From assembly GCA_023313575.1 (NCBI GenBank), contig JAJTTP010000006.1, positions 62,001 to 126,000 of the forward strand: 64,000 nucleotides of DNA, given 5' to 3'. The stretch comes from Eutypella sp. D-1 (lineage: Eukaryota; Ascomycota; Sordariomycetes; Xylariales; Diatrypaceae). Position 1 is the stretch's first letter. Each line of letters starts with the position of its first letter. The notes under the pieces are model-generated. The model worked only from the letters and a program-made list of their open reading frames with translations. It was not told where the DNA came from and did no database searches. This document shows, piece after piece, positions 36,880 through 46,600 of this stretch. The translations under genes were made by a program, and so were the position numbers.

Positions 36880-38397
36880 ATGCCGGCCTTCGATGACAAC
36901 GACTTCGGCGTCAAGCCGCCCAACAGCCCCTCGCAGCTGAACACCCCTTCCTTCAGCAATGGAAATGGGGCCAACGGGTCCTACGGGGCCTCGCCCAAGG
37001 CCCATGGCATCCCCATCCCCGGTGACGACGGGGAGGGACCTATCGAGGTCCCGGCCACGAGGTCGTCCACCTCGGAAGCACAGAAGTACATGCACACCCT
37101 GAGCATGTCGCCCTCACAGAAGGACAGGAGGTCGTCGCGGAATTCCTTCGGAATGACGCTGCCCATCCCCAGATCCAAGAGACAGTCGCGGCTGTCCTCT
37201 GTACACTACCCCAGCGACCAGGATGGCGGCCGGCCGACGAGGCCAGGCATGCCCCCCATCCAGCCCACGCGCGCGCTGCTCGCCTCCCAGGTGCAGTCCA
37301 TGTCGGTGGAGAAGGTCAAGAAGGCCAAGAACATGGCCTTCGCCTTCGACATCGACGGTGTCCTCGTGCACGGCGATCGGCTGATCCCCGAGGGCCAGCG
37401 CGCTCTCGAGGTGCTGAACGGCGACAACGAGCTCGGCATCAAGATCCCGCACATTTTCCTGACCAACGGCTCGGGCAAGCCGGAGCAGGCGCGCTGCGAC
37501 CAGCTGTCCAAGATCCTGAAGAACCCCGTCTCGACGGAGCAGTTCATCCAGTCGCACACGCCCATGAGCGCGCTGGCCGAGTACTACAACACGGTGATAG
37601 TCGTCGGTGGCGAGGGCTACAAGTGCCGGGAGGTCGCGGAGCAGTACGGCTTCAAGGACATCGTCGTCCCCAACGACATCGTGGCGTGGGATACGTCGAT
37701 TGCGCCGTACCGCGTGTTCACCGACGAGGAGCGGGCCAGCTCGCGGCCTCGCGACTTCTCCAAGGTCAACATTGAGGCGATCCTCGTCTTCTCTGACTCG
37801 CGCGACTACGCGACGGACATGCAGATCATCGTGGACCTGCTGCGGTCCGAGAACGGACGTCTCGGCACCATGGCCAAGGACCCGGTTTCGCAGCGCATCC
37901 CCATCTACTTCTCCCAGGGTGACCTGCTATGCCCTACGGAGCACCCGTTCCCTCGCATGTCCCAGGGTGCCTTCCGCATTGGCCTTGAAGCCATGTACAA
38001 GGCGCTCACGGGTGTTGACCTCGAGCGTGTGGTTTACGGCAAGCCGGAGATGGCTACCTACAAGTACGCGGACGAGGTGATGGCTTCCTGGATGGAGCAG
38101 CTGCACGGCGAGGAGAGGCTACCGGAGAACATTTACATGGTGGGTGACAACCCGGCCTCCGACATCATTGGTGGCAACATGTACAACTGGAACACGTGCT
38201 TGGTCCGCACGGGTGTGTTCCAGGGCGGGGACAACGACGAGAACAACCCGGCGAACTTCGGTGTCTTCCCGAACGTGCTGGAAGCGGTCCAGACGGCACT
38301 GAAGAAGGAGCTCGGAGATGACTTCAAGATGCACTTCGACGAGAGCATCAACCCGGTCTTCGGTGACCACGCCGCCAGCGCTGCTGCGGTAGTCTAG
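36880..38397 (+). CDS. HAD-superfamily hydrolase of the CECR5/HDHD5 type
   Basis: A single exon of 505 residues. The first 145 residues are polar and disordered, with Ser- and Arg-rich patches that could carry phosphorylation sites. The HAD domain begins with the DxD motif in AFDIDGVLVHGD (near residue 155), followed by the Thr motif FLTNGSGK and the acidic motif MVGDNPASDI near the C-terminus, so the active site is complete. Overall it matches the CECR5-type family (TIGR01456), related to p-nitrophenylphosphatases of the NagD group. In other fungi these proteins are often mitochondrial, but a classic presequence is not evident here. Substrate unknown. The gene is very GC-rich and unspliced. 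Confidence 0.85.
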   Translation: MPAFDDNDFGVKPPNSPSQLNTPSFSNGNGANGSYGASPKAHGIPIPGDDGEGPIEVPATRSSTSEAQKYMHTLSMSPSQKDRRSSRNSFGMTLPIPRSKRQSRLSSVHYPSDQDGGRPTRPGMPPIQPTRALLASQVQSMSVEKVKKAKNMAFAFDIDGVLVHGDRLIPEGQRALEVLNGDNELGIKIPHIFLTNGSGKPEQARCDQLSKILKNPVSTEQFIQSHTPMSALAEYYNTVIVVGGEGYKCREVAEQYGFKDIVVPNDIVAWDTSIAPYRVFTDEERASSRPRDFSKVNIEAILVFSDSRDYATDMQIIVDLLRSENGRLGTMAKDPVSQRIPIYFSQGDLLCPTEHPFPRMSQGAFRIGLEAMYKALTGVDLERVVYGKPEMATYKYADEVMASWMEQLHGEERLPENIYMVGDNPASDIIGGNMYNWNTCLVRTGVFQGGDNDENNPANFGVFPNVLEAVQTALKKELGDDFKMHFDESINPVFGDHAASAAAVV

Positions 38398-39572
38398 ACA
38401 TTTTGTCTAAGCAAACGACTTTATTTCAGACACGCAGAAAAAAAACATGTGCGCGGATGACTAGAGGCGGCGTTTTTTTATTTGGGATGCTGGGAAATCT
38501 TGCTACTGCCCAGGTGGTTTAGCTAGTGAGTGGTTTAGGGAATTGTTGTTTGGACGGAAAGGAGGACCTTCAAGTAAGGGTGTCCAATCACATGTTACGA
38601 AGTCTACGAAAAAAAGTTCTACTGCGGAGTAGAGAGTAAGTTGGCCCATTGGAAGAGCTCCATTGGATAGGGCTGGGTTGGTTAAAGGGACGGCTGTTAA
38701 GGACGGCTTCATATGCCGGTCCACATCATTTGTTTATCTCTACTTTTTTTGATCTTTTCTTTTCCTTTTCTTGCATATTTTCTAGACGGCGATATGCCAG
38801 ATATTGTATGATGTTACCATAGATTATGAGACTACACGATAGAATTTAAATTGGGTCTAGATGGATACAACCAGCCAGTCAGCATTTGCTGAATGAAAAG
38901 GATTTTCGACATTCCCGAGCTCGGAATAATCCGTGTACTCAAGTACTCAAATAACCAAACCAACTGCAAGGATTATCTAGGTACCTAGGTACATCGTATC
39001 GCGGCTGCGCGGCTTTTTTTTCTTTTCTTTTCCCGCCCTGCCGCCTTGGAAGAATCTTTTCAATGCGTTTTGATCTAACCGAGACTGGTAAATAATGGGT
39101 CTTTTTGTTTCATAAAGTGCGCTCACCGATCAATCCAAACCGACCAATCAAATCATGGAAGTGAACCTGGAAGTTTCCAACTTTCTGTTGCATCCAGCCA
39201 AGCCAAGCCAACCAGCTGGAAGGCCCAGTCAGCCAGCCAGTCAGCCAGCCAGCCAGCCAGCTAGCCAGCGCATCATCTCCGGGGCCATCACCAGCCTGTC
39301 GCATCGCAATCGCACGAGCATCATCTTTTCTCTATATAAACCTTCTTTTTCTTTTCTAACTCGGATACATTCCCAGATGCCTCTACGAATCTAAGCCCCG
39401 GTCAGAGGGCGTGCGGTGCGGCGGCTTTGTCACTCATTTTTTTTTAAAGGGCATAATCTGGTAGTCACTCATTATTTATACATGTCTCTGGATACATACA
39501 GGACACAGACACAGACACAGACACAAGTACATAAATACATAAGTACATATACACAAAATCACACACTCTCTA
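38398..39572. other. Intergenic with palindromes and AGCC repeats
   Basis: 1.2 kb between the HAD gene and the Gly/Ser-rich surface protein. It holds a double palindrome CTAGGTACCTAGGTAC at 38978-38993, a repetitive AGCCAGCC/AGTC tract at 39205-39265 and a TATA-like tatataaacc near 39333-39342. No gene seen. Confidence 0.5.
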
Positions 39573-40718
39573 ATGCGACGCTGGCGGTCACTGGTACCGG
39601 GCCTGCTATGGCTCGGGGCATCATTCATCGCTGGCACCTCTGCAGCCGATTCTAAGGGCAGCGGCGGTAGCGGCAGCGGCGGAAACGGAAACGGAAACGG
39701 GAACGGAAGCGGCAGCAGTAGCAGCGGAAGCGGGACGGTGTGGGCGACGCCGCACGAGCAGTTCTCGTCGTCGGCCGGGGTGCTGGGATGCAAGATCGAC
39801 ACGAACCGGGTGGCGTACTGGCCGGGGTCAGTAGACTGCGACAACGTGTGCGTGTCTCTGCGGTACGAGGGGCGGAGCGTGCTCCTGCTGCGCATCGACA
39901 CGTCGGAAGGCGCGCACGACATCAGCTACGACGCGTGGAACTACCTGTACACGGGTTACAAGGCTTCGGCGCGGCCGGTGACCGGCGGGCCCGTCGCCAT
40001 GGAATACGAATACGTGGACCCGGCGCGGTGCGCCGACCTGATGCTGACCGACGACCACCGGCTTCCTTTCAGCGCTCCCACCGGCACCGGCCTGCTTGTC
40101 TCCTGCCTCTCCAACCGCCCCGACAGCTGGGTCGCCCGCAACCACGTCCTGTACAATATTGTTGACGCCATCTGCACCTGGGGCCACGACGAAACCTGCA
40201 CCCTGGACTATCCCGCCGCCAACCAGGCCTCGTGCCCCCATACCCTCGGAGCCCCCGTCAGACTCAATTCTACCCCCGTCTACAACATACAATACGGCAC
40301 CGGGGACAAGGTTCTCGCGTCCACCGGACAGATCGTGCAATTCGGTGGTGGTAGTGGTGGTAGTGGTGGTAGTGGCGGCAGTGGCGGCAGTGGCGGCAGT
40401 GGCGGCAGCGGCAGCAGTGGCAGCAGCGGCAGCAGTGGTGACAATGGATACGGCGGTTTCGGCAGTTACAGCGGTGGCGGCAGTTATAACGGTGGCAGCG
40501 TTGGCGGCAACGGCGGTAGTGACGGCGGTGGTGACGGCGGTAGTAACGGCGGTAGTAACGGCGGTAGTGATGGTAGCGGTAGCGGCAGCGGCGACGGCGG
40601 CGGCGGCGGCGATGACGAGAGTGGAGGGAGTCTTCCGCTAAATGGGGCTATCCCAGATATATTCTGGCTCTGGTCCCTATTAGGTCTCGCTGCTGTATTG
40701 CAGTCGAGCTTCATGTGA
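39573..40718 (+). CDS. Secreted, probably GPI-anchored Gly/Ser-rich surface protein
   Basis: A 381-residue frame from ATG at 39573. An N-terminal signal peptide (LVPGLLWLGASFIAGTSA) precedes a Gly/Ser/Asn linker. A compact domain follows (residues about 55-235) with several Cys and the segments GCKIDTNRVAYWP, DCDNVCVSLRYEGRSV and DISYDAWNYLYTG; I recognise this as a conserved fungal secreted domain, but no function. Then comes a repetitive tail of Gly-Gly-Ser units and Ser/Gly/Asp-rich sequence (about 245-350). The last 25 residues are hydrophobic (IFWLWSLLGLAAVL), as expected of a GPI attachment signal. It is likely a cell-wall protein whose repeat tail acts as a flexible spacer. The repeat is prone to copy-number change. 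Confidence 0.72.
   Translation: MRRWRSLVPGLLWLGASFIAGTSAADSKGSGGSGSGGNGNGNGNGSGSSSSGSGTVWATPHEQFSSSAGVLGCKIDTNRVAYWPGSVDCDNVCVSLRYEGRSVLLLRIDTSEGAHDISYDAWNYLYTGYKASARPVTGGPVAMEYEYVDPARCADLMLTDDHRLPFSAPTGTGLLVSCLSNRPDSWVARNHVLYNIVDAICTWGHDETCTLDYPAANQASCPHTLGAPVRLNSTPVYNIQYGTGDKVLASTGQIVQFGGGSGGSGGSGGSGGSGGSGGSGSSGSSGSSGDNGYGGFGSYSGGGSYNGGSVGGNGGSDGGGDGGSNGGSNGGSDGSGSGSGDGGGGGDDESGGSLPLNGAIPDIFWLWSLLGLAAVLQSSFM
40342..40440 (+). repeat. GGS-encoding tandem repeat
   Basis: A tandem array of GGTGGTAGT and GGCGGCAGT nine-base units in the coding sequence of the surface protein. The codon variants suggest expansion by slippage and unequal exchange with later divergence. Confidence 0.85.
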
Positions 40719-41182
40719 ATTCTCGCGCAAAGCCCCCCATTCAGCTTTCCAAACGCCTTCTCTTCTCAGTGATACCCCCCTAAATATTAGCGATTTATCA
40801 CTAACTATGCTTCTTGGTATATATATATATACATATTCCAATATCACCCACACATTCCATCAAGTATAAACTATGTCTACTTTAACTTACACATGTCCAT
40901 AATGAGCTTGTGTAAGTTTATAGTCCGTTTCTACATATTGCGTGGAGGTATGTGAATAGTAATAACTTTGAATTGTATACAATGCAACCACATATATAGC
41001 GATCACATGTCGGAGGCTAATCAACATCAATGTTCATCTATAAAACTAACTGACCGCCACCAAGGTCTATAAGATGTATGTTAAAACGAACGTAAGTGCT
41101 ACAAAAAAGACATCTGCCTCTATGATGTAAATTGTACGAAATGAATCCCACGTCTATATCGCCATCCCATGCCGCATGCCCA
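40719..41182. other. Convergent 3' spacer
   Basis: About 460 bases hold the 3' flanks of the surface protein (plus) and ornithine decarboxylase (minus). AT-rich with a TA dinucleotide repeat near 40820. No gene seen. Confidence 0.5.
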
Positions 41183-42618
41183 TCAAAGCCCAAGCAGAGC
41201 ACGCGCACCGGGCTCACTGCAGACGTAAATGACGTCGTGAGCGTCGCTGAAGCCGTTGAACTTGGTGGCCGAGCACTTGGTGTAGGCACCCATGTCCTCG
41301 AAGTAGAACCAGTCGCCGACATCAAGCTCGTGGTCAAAGCGGATGCTCTCGGTGATGCGGTCGATGCCATCGCAGGTTGGGCCCCAAATGGAATACTCGG
41401 TCCCAATGTCGGTGTTGCCATCAGGGACAGCGTCGGCATGCGGCGTGTTGTAGTAGCATCGCCGCCCCGCGCGCAAGACTTTAGCCTCAGGATGCTGGTG
41501 GTCGAACATGATGCTGCTGAAGTTGCCATAGAGGCCGTCGTTCACGTACGCCATGTATGCGGTTTCACCGGTCGCAGGGTTCTCGATGGTACGGCGGGCA
41601 ATGATGTTGCAAGCAATGGTGAAAGCCGTAGACACATAGTATCGACCAGGCTCGGCGATGATGTTGATGTGCGGGGGGAAGTACTCATCAAGAGCTTCGC
41701 GTAGGACACAAGCCATGTCCTCGAAAGTGTCGCCGCTGAAACCGCCTCCGACGTCGAGGGTATGCAGGACGAAACCATGAGCGTGAGCCTGCTTGAAGAC
41801 AACATTCGCATCCTGAACCGCCTTGAGGAAAGCGAGGGGGTCGGAGGCGCCAGAGCCCACGTGGAAGCTGACGCCGACAACGTTGAGACCGAGCTCCTTC
41901 GCAAGAGCCAGGAGGTCATCGGTAGCATCCAGGGACGCGCCGAACTTCAGGCTCAGGCGGCACAAGCTCGACGAGTCGTCGGTCAAGATGCGTAGATAGA
42001 GCTCAGCATCGGGGAACAGCTTCGCAATCTTACGCAACTCGTCGGCGTTGTCGAAAGTCATCTGCTTGACCCCTTGCTTGGAGACGTATCGCACATAGGA
42101 GTTGGTCTTGCAGGGCTGAGCGTAGATGATACGGGAAGGATCAACGCCGATACCCAGGACCTGCTCGATCTCAGACTTGGAGGCACAGTCGAAACCAGTG
42201 CCCAAGGCAGCAAGCAGCTGAATGACCCTGGGATCAGGGTTACACTTGACCGCTAGATAGAACAGTTAGTTATTAGGTACATATGGTGATTGGCATGGGG
42301 TAAAAAAAAAGGTAAAAGCGACATACCGTAAAACGGTCTCACGCGGGGAAGGTTCTTCTTCCATCGCATGTGTTGGCGGTAGACCTCGCCAAGATCGCCG
42401 ACGAAGAAAGTATCCTCGTCTCCCGGGTCGCAAGACTCGTGATCGATGTTCTCAACGCGGCTGCGAAGAGCATCACCGATCATCTGCTTTGCGACTATAG
42501 CGCCATTTTGGTGGAAATTCTGCTGGTGATTCTCGAAGAAGGGATTCTTCAGGAAAAGACGGTTATTCTCGTAAGTAACCGGGGTAATGCACTCAACAGC
42601 GGCTGTTGCCATAACCAT
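41183..42618 (-). CDS. Ornithine decarboxylase
   Basis: Two exons (42618-42327, 42252-41183) give 453 residues. The intron splits the PLP-lysine motif: RPFYA|VKCNPDP, with the PLP Lys near residue 100. Also present are FHVGSGASDP, DVGGGFSG, the phosphate-binding EPGRYYV, the catalytic-Cys block WGPTCDGID and the dimer contact FEDMGAYT. The enzyme decarboxylates ornithine to putrescine, the first step of polyamine synthesis, as a cytosolic homodimer. Two nearby ATGs (42618 and 42612) could start it. Upstream lies an extraordinary leader: about 660 bases without any ATG except the main start, then one six-codon uORF. In Neurospora the homologous gene is known for polyamine control through its long leader. 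Confidence 0.96.
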
Positions 42619-43600
42619 ATCCTGAGCTAGGCAATTTAAGGGGAGAGAAAGTTCGGAAGGGTGTGTGTGTGTGAGGAGTCTTTCGATGTCTCTCTGCGTA
42701 ACTTATTCTAAACCTAGGAATAAGGTTTAATTCGGGAAAAAAAGTTACGATGGATAGGATAGGATAGGATAGGTAGGTGAGATTAAGCACCTAGATTGAA
42801 AAGTATTGACACAAATCCAAAAACCTTTTGGTGTTATGGGGGTCGAAAACGATAGCTTCCTGATCCCTCAGTGATCTGACGAGGCCTCCTCGACTCTCCC
42901 TCGGCGAGAGGAAGAACCGCAGAACTCGTCCTATGCGGCAGCTGGTTGAGGGGGGGAAACACGGGGTCGGGTAGGGAGTTGTTGTCGGACAAGATAGGCA
43001 CTCGGTTTTGCTTAGGCGACTTCAGCAGAGGGTGGAGGTGGACGGGAGTTAATGATGTGGAATGTCTTCCGAAGGCTGAAATCTTGGTCAGAGATGATTT
43101 TTACGGCCGTGAAAGCCGTGGTAACGAAGTGCCTTTGAATAGACCAAAGGCTAAGTCTGTAGGATGTGTTGTGTGGCAATTTTGGTGAGGGTGAGAGAAT
43201 TGTTTTTCTCTTGGTTTTTTTTGTGTGGGAATTGTTGATGATGAGGGGGAAAAAAAGGCGATCACGCGATTCTTGAGAGCATTGAAAGTTGAAAGTGAAA
43301 AGTGAAATAAAGTAGAAGAGAATTGTTGAAGACGTATTTTTTTGTGACGCTGTTGTTGTTGTAGAGTTGAAAGTGAGTAAGAGGTGTGTGTTCAAGTGTT
43401 CGGGAGGTTTAAAGTGTGAAGTGTGAATTTTGTATGGCCAGCAGAGTTTAACTTAAAAGTTCAGTCGAGTATTTGAGTTATGGGTAACTGGATAATTGGA
43501 TAATTGGGTTACTAGATACTAGGAGGTACTTAACGTATCCCCAGAGTATCTATTGATGCTTAGGTACTAGGTACCTATGGTTGGAGGAGGTAGGAAGGAC
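42619..43600 (-). promoter_or_regulatory. Long ATG-depleted 5' leader and promoter of ornithine decarboxylase
   Basis: On the coding strand this 980-base stretch carries just one ATG, where about 15 would be expected by chance. Pyrimidine- and CA-rich sequence around 43380-43450 could include the transcription start. The pattern suggests a transcribed leader under selection against stray starts. Confidence 0.55.
43262..43282 (-). promoter_or_regulatory. Six-codon upstream ORF in the ornithine decarboxylase leader
   Basis: ATG CTC TCA AGA ATC GCG TGA encodes MLSRIA then stops. It is the only ATG on the coding strand between the decarboxylase start at 42618 and about 43600. Its stop lies 644 bases upstream of the main start, assuming no leader intron. 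Confidence 0.55.
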
Positions 43601-46600
43601 CTCATGTAAGGGCAAGGCCTAGGTCTGCCTGTCTGCTTAACCTTAATCCACTAAGATCCCAAAGGTTCAGGTAGGTTTAGGTGGTGGTTCAGGGCTGTGC
43701 TTCTTGATCATGATTGTCACGGATATGTGCGTGACTAAAATTTCTAGAAGCAGCAAAAAAGCAGGTACTCAAATTTTGATCTGGCCAATAGGATTATGTG
43801 GCGGGGCAGAAAACTTCTGGGGCATGTGATTTCCAGGTACCGCTCTAGAGGACTTGCATGGAAGGAACAGAGACAAGCTGATTGGTCTAGATCGATAGGT
43901 ACCTCGGTAATTATGTACATAAGTCGCATACATACATAACTTAACGTATGCGATCGCACATAATCATAAGTACCGAGGTACTTGAAGGGGAACATTGAGA
44001 ATCATATTAAAGATTTTTTATTATTATGACGTACCGAATATTTACTCCAGGTGTGCCTAGATATATGGATATATACTAGCTGAGATGGGTCCGCTTTGGG
44101 TTCCCTCACTGAGACACTGATATGCTGGATATGTAGCACTTGAAAGTATTTGCTGCAAGCGATCTGGCGATTTGTCCGATTGGAAAATTGGGCGACAAGC
44201 GGTCAACCCGGTCTAGGAAGCTTTTGGAAGCTTTATAGATATCAACAAGGTGGTAGGGTGGTAGCGGTTGGTGGGGAGAGAACAAAAATTTTCGAACTCC
44301 TATAACTTGTAGGGTTTGATGGAGGAGGGGCACAAGGGGAGGAGGGTGTGGAAGAGGGCAGCGGCAGGTGGAAAGAGGAAAGAGGAGGAGGAAGTGCACG
44401 GCGACGGGCAAGGAAATCGAAGGGCCACGGCGACTTTCTTTATATACAAGTCACAAGTCAAGAGCAAGTGAAGATATTGTGAGAGCGATTTATTTTACTG
44501 GGCATTCGCGGATAGCTATTACCTTCAACGTATCTCGAGTTATTGTCGAAGTATTTCTCATTGATCAGTTTCCTGACCTATACAACAACAACGAATTGTA
44601 GAATAACGAGAGCTACCTTCAAAGAAAGTAGGTAGCTAGGTAGTCTAGCTATATCGACGTGATCTACTGAACTAATCAAAATAGAACAAGTCTTAATGAA
44701 TTGAAACTTTTGGTTGGCCGGGCGGGGTAGCAGCGATGGTAGGCTATGGCAAGCTGGCTGGCTGGAGGACGGGGAGTGGCTGGACCGGCTGGATTACCGT
44801 TGCAGTTGCAACCGATGACTGATATGAGTGGTTTAGTGGTTTAGATCGTGTGCATGGGCAGTGCCCCCGGGATCTCTGACCGACACATTTGATATATCAA
44901 TACCTAGACTTAAGTAAGCATCTAAGCGGAGTCTCATCCACTTCGGCCACTATATCTGGTATATGTACACGATTAAACGGCAAGTTAGAAGGGCAAAAAA
45001 TTGACTCATACATATTGTATGGATCGGGGGCATACGAGGGGCAACGCGGCAAGGAGCCAAGTAACGTGCAGCTGTGTGGGTACTAGAATGCTAGGATGTC
45101 AACGTAACGACATGTATGGGTTTTCGTCGTGGCTGGCGTGGTCGTGATCGGCCATTCTGACAGCCAGTTCGCGACCCTGCTGGTGCTACTACGCTTCAAA
45201 CCGATTCTCGCACGGCACATTCACGTGGTCGATAACAGGCCGAAGGGGGGGGGGGGAATCCAAACACTTCAAGGTGGGCTATACCGTAGCAACATCGGAC
45301 ATGGAGTTCGCTTGACATGCATAGCAGTATATGCAGTAGGCTGAGAGGCCGGCCAAGTGTGTCAGTATAAGCTTTTTATTATCCATCTCGAAGTCTTCCG
45401 TGTTGAAGGCATTCATGCGACTAGTAAGGAAGCAGAGAGGACAATCCCCATCAGTCTACTGGCAGCCCTTAACCCGCTTACTGGTGTTGTATCCTCGATG
45501 CTACTCTTGGTCTGTAAGGTGGCAATTCGGTGAATTAATATATTGCGGGTGTGCCCACGACTCTCGACTTAACATTGGCCTATCCGACTTCCTAGGTAGG
45601 GGAAGACACAGTTGCAGTAGAGTGGTCAGCTAAATCTATGCCGCCCTAGCAACACTGGATACTCAACAGCTAGATAGATGTGTAATCTATCATAGGCTCT
45701 CTGAGAGGATGGAGGAGAGAATTGAGCCTATTCTCAGATTGCGACGTCTACGGCGATCCTAGCACCACACCCAGCACATTACCATCGCATCTCGTCGCCT
45801 GCATAGCTAATTTCTGCTATCTTTTCGAAAGGCGAGTGCGGTGCAGCCTCGAGCGGTTCATACCTCTTCATACGGATTGCTAATTTAGGGAGTCGTCTCT
45901 GTATGATGAGGAGAAAGAGGGAGGGTCCACGCGACTCTGCACTTCTTGACTCTCGGCGATGACTCCGAACATCTTGGGGTCTGATTCGGCACGGATAGTT
46001 GATAGAACCTGCAGTCTCACGCTTCGCCTCGCGGAATCCTTGGTCCCGTGGTCAAGTGCTTCTAGAAGCTCATCTGTGTAATTTGGGCTTGCATATAGCG
46101 ATAGCTGCCGATTGGATGTGCCCTTTATACTCGACACCATTGCGTTGCACGACTGCCCGAGATAAGCTTCTGGCAAAAGCTTAGCCAGCAATGTCCCGAA
46201 TAAGGGCCTCAGGGTGCCTCTCTCTTTCCTCTCATATAGGCAGCGTCCAGGGAATGGAGGATGGTGGGGGATCGACATGTGCGTCGAATGTGCTTCCATT
46301 ATAGACGATGGCACTCTTCGGTAGAGCGCGATGGCACTTCATCATCTTCCTCAAAGGTAGCATGTCCAATGGGGATATTTATCGGATATTGAGCCCCTCG
46401 AGACTGCATCCTGCCGGCAAGACTGTGAAAGTTAGCAGGGAGATCGGGTGTTACCCTTCCAGGGGTTGTGCGATCATATTATACACGGTGCTGCGAAATA
46501 ACTTGATTCATTTGATGCAGCGCTTAGACCACTAAAGTCCTCTGAATGAGGATTACATGAAATCATGCGGGTGAAAGCTGACAGCGACAGCACACTCCAG

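Noticed and set aside
40096..40641. A Val/Ala-rich frame over the surface-protein repeat
   Set aside because: It is the out-of-frame reading of the GGS repeat.
43012..43395. A 127-codon frame in the ornithine decarboxylase leader
   Set aside because: It has no ATG start and its composition reflects a pyrimidine-rich leader.
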